Source of the DNA: Variovorax paradoxus | Lineage (GTDB): Bacteria > Pseudomonadota > Gammaproteobacteria > Burkholderiales > Burkholderiaceae_C | Direction of reading: 5' to 3' | Assembly: GCF_018614875.1 (NCBI RefSeq) | Contig: NZ_JAGGNW010000002.1 | Coordinates: 1-64,000 of the forward strand | Length of the DNA: 64,000 bases | Part shown: positions 31,827 to 41,700 of the stretch, in pieces | Position numbering within the stretch: position 1 is the stretch's first letter | How the letters are laid out: each line of letters opens with the position of its first letter | Position numbers and translations under genes: made by a program | The notes under the pieces: model-generated | What the model saw: the letters and a program-made list of their open reading frames with translations, nothing else | The model's database searches: none | Told to the model about the DNA's origin: nothing

Positions 31827-32821
31827 ACCCAGCCCTTGATTTGCCGGCCCATCATCTGCGTCGAGATGCCGTAGCGATCATGCAATGTCGGCAGCGCCCC
31901 CGCGTCGAGGAACGCATCCGGCAAGCCGATCTGGCGGAACGCCGTCGCGGCACCCGAGCGCATCAGGAGACCCGCCACCGCTTCGCCCAGGCCGCCGATC
32001 ACCGAGTGGTTCTCCGCCACCACGACCAGCCTGCCCAGGCGCCGGACTTCGGCAAGGATCGTTGCCTCGTCCAGCGGCTTGATCGTCGGGACGTGCAGCA
32101 CGGCGACGTCGATGCCGTCGTTCCTGAGCTGTTCGGCGACCTCGAGCGAGCGCATCGTCATGAAGCCGCTGGCGATCACCAGCACGCTCTTGCCATCGCG
32201 GATCAGCTTGGCCTTGCCAAGCTCGAACTTGTAGTCGTACTCGTCCAGCACCAGCGGCACGTTGCCGCGCGGCAGCCGCATGTAGACAGGGCCCTGGTGA
32301 TCGGCCATCTGAGGCACCGCTTGTTCGATGTCGAGCGCGTCGCACGGATCGATGATGGTCAGGCCCGGGATGCCGCGCATCATCGCCAGGTCCTCGGTCG
32401 CCTGGTGGCTCGGTCCGTAGCCGGTGGTCAGGCCCGGCAGCGCGCAGCAGATCTTGACGTTGAGGTTCTCTTCCGCAATCACCTGGTGCACGAAGTCGTA
32501 GGCCCGGCGGGTGCCGAAGACGGCATAGGTCGTCGCGAAGGGAATGAATCCCTCCTTGGCCATGCCGCCCGCGGCCGCCATCAGCAGCTGCTCGGCCATG
32601 CCCATCTGGAAGAATCGTTCGGGATATTCGTTCGCGAACAGGTGCAGGTCGGTGTACTTGGCGAGGTCGGCCGTCATTCCGACGATCTCCGGGCGGTTGC
32701 GGCCCAGTTCGACCAGCGCTTTGCCGAACGGCGCCGCCCTGACACGCTGGCCTTCGCCGGCGATGGAGGCAATCATCGCGGAGGTTGTGAGCCTCGGCTT
32801 CTTTTCGGTGGTGGCGTTCAT
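31823..32821 (-). CDS. Transketolase, C-terminal subunit
   Basis: This 332-residue protein corresponds to the pyrimidine-binding and C-terminal domains of transketolase, encoded separately. The visible segments are FQMGMAEQLLMAAAGGMA, TTYAVFGTRRAYDFVHQ, PSHQATEDLAMMRGIPG and VVVAENHSVIGGLGEAV. It forms one half of a thiamine-diphosphate enzyme with the product of the next gene upstream, with which it overlaps by one base (TGATG). Split transketolases of this type often serve dedicated catabolic routes, such as apiose or other branched or four-carbon sugars, rather than the pentose phosphate pathway. Confidence 0.9.
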   Translation of the reverse strand: MNATTEKKPRLTTSAMIASIAGEGQRVRAAPFGKALVELGRNRPEIVGMTADLAKYTDLHLFANEYPERFFQMGMAEQLLMAAAGGMAKEGFIPFATTYAVFGTRRAYDFVHQVIAEENLNVKICCALPGLTTGYGPSHQATEDLAMMRGIPGLTIIDPCDALDIEQAVPQMADHQGPVYMRLPRGNVPLVLDEYDYKFELGKAKLIRDGKSVLVIASGFMTMRSLEVAEQLRNDGIDVAVLHVPTIKPLDEATILAEVRRLGRLVVVAENHSVIGGLGEAVAGLLMRSGAATAFRQIGLPDAFLDAGALPTLHDRYGISTQMMGRQIKGWV

Positions 32822-33660
32822 CACACGGCTCCTTCGGTTTGCGTGCTGTCGATATGGGCGATGGCTTGCTGCCATTCCGGCGGGTCGACGCGGATAAAGT
32901 GGTTCTTGTCGCGGGTTTCGAGGAACGGGACACCCCGCCCCATCAAGGTGTCGAAGAGAATCACGCGCGGCTTGTCTTCCTTCAGCGCACGCGCGGCATC
33001 GAAGGCGGCGACGACGGCTGGCAGGTCGTTGCCATCGACGCGCTGCACGTGCCAGCCGAACGCCGCCCATTTGTCGGCGAGCGGCTCGAAGCCCATGATC
33101 TTTCCGGACGGGCCGTCGGCCTGCTGGTTGTTGATGTCGACCAGGCAGATCAGATTCGACAGGCGGTGGTGCGCGGCACCCATTGCTGCCTCCCAGGTCG
33201 ATCCTTCGTCCAGCTCGCCGTCGGACATCGAGTTGTAGACGAAGGCCGGGTTCTTCTTCAGGCGCAGCCCCAGCGCCATGCCGACCGCAATCGGAAGGCC
33301 CTGGCCGAGCGAGCCACCGGACATTTCCATGCCCGGCGTGTAGGTGGCCATTCCCGACATCGGCAGGCGGCTGTCGTCGCTGCCGTAGGTTTCGAGCTCC
33401 TCCTCGGGGATGATCTTGGCCTCGATCAGCGCGGCGTAGAAGGCGATCGCATAGTGGCCATGGGAGAGCAGGAAGCGGTCGCGGCCTTCCCATTCCGGGT
33501 CCTCCGGCCTGTAGGCCAAGGCGTGCCTGTAGGCCACCGCGAGGACGTCGGCCCATCCAAGCGCCTGGCCGATGTAGCCCTGGCCTTGAACTTCGCCCAT
33601 GCGCAGTGCGTAGCGGCGAATGCGGTGGGCGCTTTGTTGAAGCGTCGATAAATCAGACAT
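32821..33660 (-). CDS. Transketolase, N-terminal subunit
   Basis: This 279-residue protein corresponds to the diphosphate-binding domain of transketolase. It has FLLSHGHYAIAFYAAL, SGGSLGQGLPIAVGMALG and the ThDP motif MSDGELDEGSTWEAAM running to CLVDINNQQ. The Mg-binding Asp and Asn are therefore present. AGGAGA lies upstream of the start at 33660. It pairs with the C-terminal subunit directly downstream to transfer two-carbon ketol units. The specific donor sugar is unknown. Lying between the dehydrogenase and the TRAP transporter genes, it is probably part of one minus-strand operon. Confidence 0.9.
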   Translation of the reverse strand: MSDLSTLQQSAHRIRRYALRMGEVQGQGYIGQALGWADVLAVAYRHALAYRPEDPEWEGRDRFLLSHGHYAIAFYAALIEAKIIPEEELETYGSDDSRLPMSGMATYTPGMEMSGGSLGQGLPIAVGMALGLRLKKNPAFVYNSMSDGELDEGSTWEAAMGAAHHRLSNLICLVDINNQQADGPSGKIMGFEPLADKWAAFGWHVQRVDGNDLPAVVAAFDAARALKEDKPRVILFDTLMGRGVPFLETRDKNHFIRVDPPEWQQAIAHIDSTQTEGAV

Positions 33661-33707
33661 GGAAATCTCCTGGAAGAGTGAGTAGCGAAGGTGAGGGTGC
33701 GCGCACG

Positions 33708-35597
33708 TCAAAGGAAGCCGATCGAGATCCACGGAATCGCGGCCACGACAACCGTTCCGATGAACAAGGCGACCATGTAGCCGACGATCGGCTTCATGCC
33801 CTCGTTCGGATGGATCCGGCTGATGGCGCAGGCCGCGTAGTACCCGACGCCGAACGGCGGCGCGAAGAGGCCGATGCCCATTGAGAGGGTCACGACCATC
33901 GCGTAGTGCACTTCATGGATGCCGACCTGGCGGGCAATGGGAAACAGCAGGGGTCCCAGAAGCACGATGGCCGGAATGCCCTCCAGCACCGAGCCGAGGA
34001 TGATGAAGGCGACCACCGATACCGCCATGAACGTGATCGCACCACCCGGCAGCGCCTTCATCGTGTCGGCCAGCGCGGTCGAAAATCCCGATTGGGTCAG
34101 CGCCCAGGCCATGCCGGTGGCCGCACCGATGATGAAAAGAATCGAGCCGGAAAGCGACGCGGTACTGACCAGCATCGGATAGATCCGCTTCCAGTCGAAC
34201 TGCCGGTACACAAGGAGCCCGGCGATCACGGCGTAGACGATGCCGATGGTCGACACCTCCGTTGCCGTGGCGACGCCCTCGACCACCGCGGCTCGGATGA
34301 CGACCGGAAGCGCAAGGGCGGGAATGGAAATCAGGAACGACTTGGCGATCTCGCGGCCCGACGACTTGCGAACGCCCGACAGGTCCTCGCCCCGGTAGCG
34401 CCACCAGACGAGCGCGGCCAAGGTCACGCCCACGACCACCCCGGGCAGCAGGCCACCCGTGAAGAGCGCGGCAATCGAGACGCCGGTCGCGGAGCCGATC
34501 GTGATCAACACCAGCGACGGTGGAATCGTCTCGGTCTGCGCGCCGGTCGCGGAGAGCAAGGCAACCAGGTCGCCGGGCTTCGCGCCGCGCTTGCGCATCT
34601 CCGGGAACAGTGCCGGTGCCACGGCCGCCATGTCGGCAGCCTTCGACCCCGAGATGCCCGAGACAAGGTACATCGCGCCGATCAGCACATAGGAGAGTCC
34701 GCCGCGCACATGCCCCAGCAGGCTGGCCAGGAAGTTGACCATGGCCCGTGCGATCCCGGTCATCTCGATGAGCAGGCCGAGCAGGACGAACAGCGGTACG
34801 GCGAGCAGAATCAGATGGCTCATGCCTTCGTCCATCCGGCCCACGATGACCACGGTCGGCGTGCTGGTCGTCAGCGCGATGTAGCCGAAGGTCGCAAGCC
34901 CGAACGAGAACGCGATCGGCAAGCCGAGCAACACCATGGCACCGACGCCGAGCACGAAGAACAGGAACAGATTCCAGTTTCCAAGCGACGCGAACAGCGG
35001 CCCCGCCAAAGCCATCGCTCCGATGACGAGGGCGGCCAGGCCCAATGCCAGCAGGGCGTCCTTCACTCGGCCGAGGCGAAAGATCTGCATCAGGCCGACC
35101 AGCAGCATCAGCCCCAGCCCGACAGGCAGCGCCGCAGCCCGCCACGAGTTGGGGATGCCCATCGCCGGCGTCGTGACGAAGACTTCGTCTTGCGCAAATT
35201 CATAGGCGGGGTGGACGACAAAGGCGAGAAAGGCAATTGCAGCGGCGATGGCGATCAGGTCCAGGAAGGCCCGGTCGCGCGGGTCGAGCCTGCCCACGAT
35301 CGCCGTCATCCGCATGTGCTCGCCGCGCTGGAACGCGACGATCGATCCAAGCATTGCCAGCCAGAGGAACAGGATCGACGCCAGTTCGTCGGACCACACG
35401 AGAGGCTCGTGAAAGACGTAGCGGCTGGTCACCCCGGCAAGCAGCACGATGACCTCGGCCAGCACCAGCAGTGCGGCCGGGACTTCAACCAGCGTGGCGA
35501 CGGCCTTGTTCAAGGCCTCGAGCCATGCGATCGGCTCGCGCCGGCTCGACGGGTCCATGTGCCCGGCAGCGCCGGGCTCGTCACTAGAGATGTTCAT
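33708..35597 (-). CDS. TRAP transporter fused small-large permease (DctQM)
   Basis: This is a 629-residue fusion. Residues about 30-185 are a DctQ domain (four TM, with LVWSDELASILFLWLAMLGS). The remaining residues from about 200 are a DctM domain of about 12 TM with FVLLGLLIEMTGIARAMV, SGISGSKAADMAAVAPALF and EVSTIGIVYAVIAGLLVYR. Fused permeases are a common variant and dispense with a separate dctQ. It works with the DctP encoded 119 bp upstream at 35717-36748. The substrate is inferred to be the sugar or sugar acid processed by the adjoining transketolase and dehydrogenases. Confidence 0.92.
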   Translation of the reverse strand: MNISSDEPGAAGHMDPSSRREPIAWLEALNKAVATLVEVPAALLVLAEVIVLLAGVTSRYVFHEPLVWSDELASILFLWLAMLGSIVAFQRGEHMRMTAIVGRLDPRDRAFLDLIAIAAAIAFLAFVVHPAYEFAQDEVFVTTPAMGIPNSWRAAALPVGLGLMLLVGLMQIFRLGRVKDALLALGLAALVIGAMALAGPLFASLGNWNLFLFFVLGVGAMVLLGLPIAFSFGLATFGYIALTTSTPTVVIVGRMDEGMSHLILLAVPLFVLLGLLIEMTGIARAMVNFLASLLGHVRGGLSYVLIGAMYLVSGISGSKAADMAAVAPALFPEMRKRGAKPGDLVALLSATGAQTETIPPSLVLITIGSATGVSIAALFTGGLLPGVVVGVTLAALVWWRYRGEDLSGVRKSSGREIAKSFLISIPALALPVVIRAAVVEGVATATEVSTIGIVYAVIAGLLVYRQFDWKRIYPMLVSTASLSGSILFIIGAATGMAWALTQSGFSTALADTMKALPGGAITFMAVSVVAFIILGSVLEGIPAIVLLGPLLFPIARQVGIHEVHYAMVVTLSMGIGLFAPPFGVGYYAACAISRIHPNEGMKPIVGYMVALFIGTVVVAAIPWISIGFL

Positions 35598-35716
35598 GGG
35601 TTTCTTTCATGCGACAGGCGGCCGCCGGCCTCCGCAATGGCGCGGCTCACCAGTCGCAATTGATCGATCGAAGCATCTCGCCCCGGAGGCCACCGGGCGA
35701 GGGGCGCGGCTGTCTG

Positions 35717-36748
35717 TCAGCCGAGCTTGCCGGAGACCTTCTCCAGAAGATCCCAGGGCGCTGCGCCGTACTTCGTCTTCCACTCCCCGTAGAAGCCGGT
35801 GCTCGCGAGCTTCTTGCGGAAGTCTTCCTGCGGCACGTCGATGAAGCTGATGCCCTTGGCCTTGAGATCGGCCACCAGGGTGGTGTTGAGCTTGGCAACG
35901 TCGGCCCGCTGATCGGTCGCGGACTTGTCGATCTCTCGCGTGATGATCTGCTGGACGTCCGGCGGCAGCTTTTGAAATGCGCGCTTGTTGCCGAGAACCC
36001 AGTAGCCGTCCCAGACATGGCCGGTCAGGCTGCAGGTCTTCTGAACCTCGTAGAGCCGCGCGGTCGCGATGATGGCGAGCGGGTTCTCCTGGCCTTCGAC
36101 CACCTTCGTCTGCAAGGCGGTGTAGACCTCGTTGAAGTTGATCGGCGATGGAGCGGCATCCAGCGCCTTGAACAGGGAGGTCAGCGGAGGCGCGGCAGGC
36201 ACCCGCACCTTGAAACCCTTCAGATCGGCCGCGGACTTGACCTCGCGCCCGGACGACGTGACATGGCGGAAACCGTTGTCCCAGATCTTCGAGACGGTGA
36301 AGATGGGTGTCTTCGCGATCTCGGCGCGAATGTGGGTGCCCAGGTCGCCATCCATCGCCTTCCAGACATCGTCGTAGTTCTTGAACGCGAAGCCGACGCT
36401 CGTGATGCCCGAGACAGGCACGAAGGTCGAAAGAATCAGCGACGAGAGGTTGAAAAACTCGACCGAGCCATTTCGCACTTGCGCCAGCAGGTCCGTGTCG
36501 CTGCCAAGTTGATTGGCCGGAAAGAGCTTGATGTTGACCCGGCCCGAGGTTGCTTCGCGGATGCGGTCGAGCGCTTCCTTGGCGCGCAGGTTCACCGGGT
36601 GGGTCGGGTCTTGCCCGGTGGCGTACTTGAGTTCGAACTCGGCCGCATCCGCTCGGCGCGTGACGATCGAGAACAACGGCAGCGCCGCGCTTGCAGCCAG
36701 CAGCTGCCGGCGGTTGAGCTTGGCGGGGGTGGGCTTGGGATCGGTCAT
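35717..36748 (-). CDS. TRAP transporter substrate-binding protein (DctP)
   Basis: This is a 343-residue receptor with an N-terminal twin-arginine-like signal (NRRQLLAASAALPLFSI, cleavage near ADAAE). The mature part has GQDPTHPVNLRAKEAL, the RVNIKLFPANQLG strand, the carboxylate-binding Arg in LKGFKVRVPAAPP and VVEGQENPLAII. This matches sugar-acid-type DctP proteins. It is the first transport gene of the minus-strand operon, downstream of the SDR at 36792 by 43 bp. It captures the substrate in the periplasm for the fused permease. Confidence 0.9.
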   Translation of the reverse strand: MTDPKPTPAKLNRRQLLAASAALPLFSIVTRRADAAEFELKYATGQDPTHPVNLRAKEALDRIREATSGRVNIKLFPANQLGSDTDLLAQVRNGSVEFFNLSSLILSTFVPVSGITSVGFAFKNYDDVWKAMDGDLGTHIRAEIAKTPIFTVSKIWDNGFRHVTSSGREVKSAADLKGFKVRVPAAPPLTSLFKALDAAPSPINFNEVYTALQTKVVEGQENPLAIIATARLYEVQKTCSLTGHVWDGYWVLGNKRAFQKLPPDVQQIITREIDKSATDQRADVAKLNTTLVADLKAKGISFIDVPQEDFRKKLASTGFYGEWKTKYGAAPWDLLEKVSGKLG

Positions 36749-36791
36749 GTTTGTTTGTCTCCTGCTTATAGAAATGAAAGAAATCGCTGGC

Positions 36792-37541
36792 TCAATGGAT
36801 CAGCATGCCGCCGTTCACGTCGAGCGTGATCCCCGTGCAGTACAGCGACAGGTCGCTGGCGAGGAATACGCAGGCGCCGGCGATGTCGTCGGCGCGGCCC
36901 AGGCGGGCCAGCGGAATGGTCTCGGCGATCTCGGCCTTTTTCTCTTCGGTGAGCTTGCCTTTGATGATGTCGGTGCCGATCAGGCCGGGCGTGATGCTGT
37001 TGATGCGGATGCCTTCGGGGCCGAACTCCCGCGCCATGGCGCGCGCCAGGCCAAGGACACCGGCCTTGGCCGCCGAGTAGTGCGGACCACCGAGGATGCC
37101 GCCCCCGCGCTGCGCGGAAACCGACGAGATGCAGACGATCGATCCGCCGGCCTGTTTCTGCATGGACGGCAGAACTGCCTGCGACATGTACAAGGTGCCC
37201 CGCAGGCTGACGTCGAGGATGCGGTCATAGTCCGCACCGCTGATGTCGAGCGTCTTGACCGGCTGCGTGATGCCTGCGTTGTTGACCAGTGCATCGATGC
37301 GGCCGAATGCTTTCAGCACAACCGCGGCGGCGGCATCGCACGAGGCCTTGTCGGTCACGTCGGCCACGATCCCCAGATGGTCGGGGCCAAGCTGGGCGGC
37401 CGCCGCCGCAGGGTCGGCGCGCTCCAGGTCGAGCACGGCGACCCGGGCGCCGTGGGCCGCCATCAGGCGCGCCGTGGCGAACCCGAGGCCGTTGAGGCCT
37501 GCGCCGCCGGTGATGACGACAACTTTGTCCTCGAGTAGCAT
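36792..37541 (-). CDS. Short-chain dehydrogenase/reductase (sugar-type)
   Basis: This is a 249-residue classical SDR. The cofactor loop is TGGAGLNGLGFATARL, unusual in having an Asn after the Gly-Leu. It also has LVNNAGITQ, Ser in ICISSVSAQ, YSAAK as the catalytic pair and TGITLDVNGGMLIH at the C-terminus. Such SDRs oxidise polyols or sugar acids with NAD. It is the first gene of the minus-strand operon that includes the TRAP transporter and split transketolase, and it faces the LysR gene at 37693. The substrate is probably the imported compound. Confidence 0.88.
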   Translation of the reverse strand: MLLEDKVVVITGGAGLNGLGFATARLMAAHGARVAVLDLERADPAAAAAQLGPDHLGIVADVTDKASCDAAAAVVLKAFGRIDALVNNAGITQPVKTLDISGADYDRILDVSLRGTLYMSQAVLPSMQKQAGGSIVCISSVSAQRGGGILGGPHYSAAKAGVLGLARAMAREFGPEGIRINSITPGLIGTDIIKGKLTEEKKAEIAETIPLARLGRADDIAGACVFLASDLSLYCTGITLDVNGGMLIH

Positions 37542-37656
37542 CGACTTGTCTCCGTTCGTGGTGTGAATCCGGTGCAGCGAGAAGGCCGATCTGCTGCACT
37601 GCTGTCGATGGTCGCCAGATCCGAGATTGACGACAAGCGATGTGTTTTCACCCTAA

Positions 37657-37670
37657 GATGACGTTTCATC
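37657..37670. promoter_or_regulatory. Candidate LysR-type operator in the divergent region
   Basis: GATGA-CGTT-TCATC is a 5+5 inverted repeat in the 151-bp gap between the SDR and LysR genes, 23 bp before the LysR start. This is where an autoregulatory LysR site would be expected. No stronger candidate was seen in the gap. Confidence 0.35.
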
Positions 37671-37692
37671 ATCCAACGACCGGGTTGACCCT

Positions 37693-38577
37693 ATGTCCGC
37701 ATTGCCCGCCGTGACGAACCTGCAGGCCTTCGAAGCAGTGGCGCGCCGACGCAGCTTCGCCCTTGCAGCGTCTGAACTCCATCTCACTGCCTCCGCGATC
37801 AGCCACCAGGTGTCGCGTCTCGAAGCGCACCTGGGCGTGAGGCTGTTCGAGCGCAGCGCCCACGGCGTGCGGCTCAGTGCCGCGGGCAATATGTACTTGG
37901 CGAAAGTCGGCGGCGCGTTGCTGGCCATCGCATCGGCGACAGACGACTTGCGCCAGGGCGTGAGCAACAGCCTGTACGTGCACTCGGCGCCAAGCATCGC
38001 AAGCCTCTGGTTGATGTCGCGGCTGCGCGGCTTCGCCCAGGCCTACCCGGACATCTCGCTCAACCTGTCGGCTGCGCACACGCCCAGCGATTTCGCCCTC
38101 GGCCAGGCCGACGTCGACATCCGCTATGGAATACCGAACTGGCCCGACCTGGTCGTGGAACCCCTGTTCGAGGAACGCATCGTGCCGCTCGCCAGTCCTG
38201 CATTCATCCGGCAGCATGGCTTGAAGCGCGTGGAGCAGCTCTTTGCCGTGAAGTTGATTCAGAGCAACGTCAGCGTGGTGCAGTGGTCGGACTGGTTCGG
38301 ACAGTTCAGCGACAAGCGGGCGCCGGACTGGTTCGCCATTCGTTTCGACCGGGCCCAGATGTCGCTCGATGCCGCCACCCAAGGGCTCGGCGTCGCGCTC
38401 GAGAGCACGACGATTGCCGCAAGGCACATCGCCGAGCGCAAGCTCAGGCCGGTGTTCGGCCTCGACCAGGCTGTCAAGGTCAAGGCGCATTTCGCCGTGT
38501 ATCCACCACGGCACGCCAAGCGGTCCTCCGTGGCGGCCTTTCTTGAATGGATCCACACCGAAGCGGCAAGAAGCTGA
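37693..38577 (+). CDS. LysR-family transcriptional regulator (GcvA-like)
   Basis: This is a 294-residue LysR protein. The helix-turn-helix (about 10-55) reads LQAFEAVARRRSFALAASEL, HLTASAISHQVSRLE and LGVRLFERSAHGVRL. The SAISHQVSRLE segment is typical of the GcvA subgroup. The effector domain follows from residue 95. It is divergent from the SDR-TRAP-transketolase operon and is its likely regulator. The effector is unknown; a transported sugar acid or its metabolite would be usual. Confidence 0.88.
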   Translation: MSALPAVTNLQAFEAVARRRSFALAASELHLTASAISHQVSRLEAHLGVRLFERSAHGVRLSAAGNMYLAKVGGALLAIASATDDLRQGVSNSLYVHSAPSIASLWLMSRLRGFAQAYPDISLNLSAAHTPSDFALGQADVDIRYGIPNWPDLVVEPLFEERIVPLASPAFIRQHGLKRVEQLFAVKLIQSNVSVVQWSDWFGQFSDKRAPDWFAIRFDRAQMSLDAATQGLGVALESTTIAARHIAERKLRPVFGLDQAVKVKAHFAVYPPRHAKRSSVAAFLEWIHTEAARS

Positions 38578-38761
38578 GCGGACGCAAGCCTCGGTCTTGC
38601 TGGAATTACCACTTAAGTTTTAGAAACAAGAGCGAATCATCCGCGGCGCTCTCCCCGTTTTCCCTGTATTGTTCCAAAATGCAACCTCTGCGGTCCCTGT
38701 CGTGCCACACTACTGCGCACGGAGCCCCCCGGGCCCTGTGCCAGCGACAGGATCAAACCCG

Positions 38762-41700
38762 ATGTCATTGTCCGTCTGGGCCAGGATTCGCCTGCCGCTG
38801 ATAATTTTCATCCTCGGCGCGGCGCTATCGATCGCCCTCAGCGTCTCGGCCCGCCAGGAGATTGGGCGCAGCGCGCAGGCGCGCTTCGACGCAACCGCCC
38901 TCGATCTGGCACGCAAGGTCGAAGCCCGCTTCGACGACTACATTGCCGTGTTGATCGGCCTGCGCGCGCGGTTCAACACCTCCGAGCCCGTGACGCGAAG
39001 CGATTTCAGGAACTACGTCGCGGGGCTGAACCTTGCGAGCGCGTACCCCGGTTTCCAGGCCGTCAACTATGCGCCCCGCATCGGGGCCGGCGACAAGCAG
39101 GTCTTCGAGGAGCAGGTCCGCGGCGATGCCAGCCTCGACGCTGCCGTTGCCGCCAAATTCGCCGTCAAGCCGCGCGGTGAGCGCGACATCTACTACCCGC
39201 TGATCTTCATCGAACCGCTGGCCGGCAACGAGATGCTGCTCGGCAACGATCTGGGCGCGATGCCCGACAGGGGAGACGCGCTCGAGCAGGGGCGAGACAC
39301 GGGCGGGCTCGTCTCCTCGGGCCGCAGGGTCCGCATCGCAGGCCGCGAGTCCGACATCGGATTGGCGATGCGGCTGCCGGTCTATCGCCCGCAAAAGCCG
39401 CTCAATACGATCGAGCAGCGGCGTAGCGCCTATATCGGTTCGGTTGGCGCGGGCTTCAGCGTCGCAGGGATGCTGCGCGATGTGGTTGGCGCCGATGCCG
39501 CAAGGACGCTCCGGTTGCGGCTGATCGATGCGGGGCGCAGCCGGGGTGCGATCGGGACGCGCGTCGAGACCCGGTTCGTAACGCCTACCGCATTCGGCGA
39601 GCATCAACTGCTGTTCGACAGCGTGGCCTTGGCGAAGCCCGCCGCTGCGCCAGCGCCCAGCCTCGAGCGCATGCTCGGCTTCGAGTTGGGCGGCCACTCC
39701 TGGCTTGTGCAGATCGGTGAAAACGAAGACCAGGTCCTGGGCCCGCTCGACAAGGCCATCCCATGGCTCGTCGTGCTCGGCGGTCTGGCCACCAGCATGT
39801 TGCTTGCCGGCATCGTCTTTTCGTTGACCACCTCACGCAGCCGCGCCCAGGTCCTGGCGACCGCGATGACCAGCCACCTGCGCGCCAGCGAACGGCAGCT
39901 GGAGGATGCCCAGCACCTGGCAAGCCTGGGCAGCTGGATCCTCGACCCCGCAACCGGCGCCCTGCAATGCTCCGAAGAAGCTCGACGCATCCTGGGCTTC
40001 GAGACCGGCCCCTTGCCGCCAGACCTGCCGGCGCTGCTCTTGCGTGTTCCGGTCGGAGAACGCGCCGTGGTCGAACAACAGATCGCACTGGCCTCCCGGT
40101 CCATGCAACGCATCGAATTCGAGCATCCTCTGTGCCTGCCCGATGGCACCGAACGCTGGCTCCACGTCATCGTCCAACTGACCGAAGAAGACGGAAAGAC
40201 GCTGGTGCGCGGCACCGTGCGCGATGCCACGCGGCGCCGCAAGGATGCGTTGCGCCAGAAGCTCGAGTACAAGATCGCCCGGCTGCTTGCCGGCGATGGC
40301 GGGACCGAAGCGGTGATCATGCAAGCGCTGGAGGCGGTATGCACCGATCTGCGCTGGGACTGCGGCGCGTTGTGGAGCGTCGGCGCCGACGGCCTGGTTC
40401 GCTGCGCCGCCGCCTGGCATGCCGACAACAGCCCGGCGGTTCGGCAGTTCGTCTGCGCCAGCCGGTTGCTCGACTACCGGCCTGACGAAGGCTCGCTGGG
40501 CCGCGCCTGGGAAACGGGTGGCGTCGTGCGAATCGACACGCTGGCGGCCCCGAGGGACTTCGCGCGCGATGCGCTGGCCGGCCAGGCCGGGCTGACTGTC
40601 GGCCTCATCGTGCCGATGGTCACCACTGGTGCGACCACGGCGCTGGAACTTTTTGGCTGCAATCCGTACCTTGTCGACGCCGAGACACTGGAGTCACTGC
40701 GTGTGATCGCCTTGCAGATCGCCCAGTACGAACAACGCAAGCTCGCTGAGCGAGGCCTTCGTTTCATGGCCAGTCACGACGAACTGACCGGGTTGTTCAA
40801 CCGCGCCGCGCTGCAACACGAGCTTGCTCGTGCCATCAAGCGCAGCAGCCGCCATCAGAGGCAGTTCGCGGTGATGTTCGTCGACCTGGATCGCTTCAAG
40901 CACATCAACGACACGCTGGGCCACGGTGTGGGCGACGAGATGATCAAGATCTGCGGCGAGCGCCTCACGGCGCTGCTGCGCGAGGACGATGTCGTGGCGC
41001 GTTTTGGTGGCGATGAGTTCGTGCTGCTGCTGGAGAACCTGTCCAGCGCGAGCGATGCCGCGGTGCTCGCCGAAAAGGTGCTGGCCTGTTGCGCCGAGCC
41101 TTTCGTCGTCGAGGGGCGTGAACTGTACGTCAGCGCCAGCGTCGGCGTGAGCGTCTACCCGGAGGACGGCGGCGACGCCGAAGCACTTTTGAAGAACGCC
41201 GACACGGCGATGTACCGAGCCAAGGAAAGAGGCCGCAACACCTACCGTTTCTACGCGGCGAAGATGAACGCGCAGAGTACCGAACAGCTGGTCCTGGAGA
41301 GCGCACTGCGCCATGCCCTGGAGCGTGGCGAGTTGTCAATGCACTATCAGCCGAAGATGGATCTGCAGAGCCGGCGCATCGTCGGTGTCGAGGCGCTGAT
41401 GCGCTGGCACCATCCGGTTCTGGGCATGATTCCGCCGGTGCAGTTCATTCCGATCGCCGAAGAGATCGGCTTGATCGTGTCCATGGGCAAGTGGGCGCTG
41501 GAGAGGGCCTGCGCCGATGCGCGCTCGTGGCAGAAATACGGTCTGCCGGAGGTGTTGATGAGCGTCAATCTATCGCCGCGCCAATTCGAAAGCCCGACGC
41601 TCATCGCCGACATACGGGCCATCCTGGAGGCCTCGGGCCTGGAGCCGTCGCTGCTCGAGCTGGAAATCACCGAAGGTGCGGTGATGGAGAACCCCGGGCA

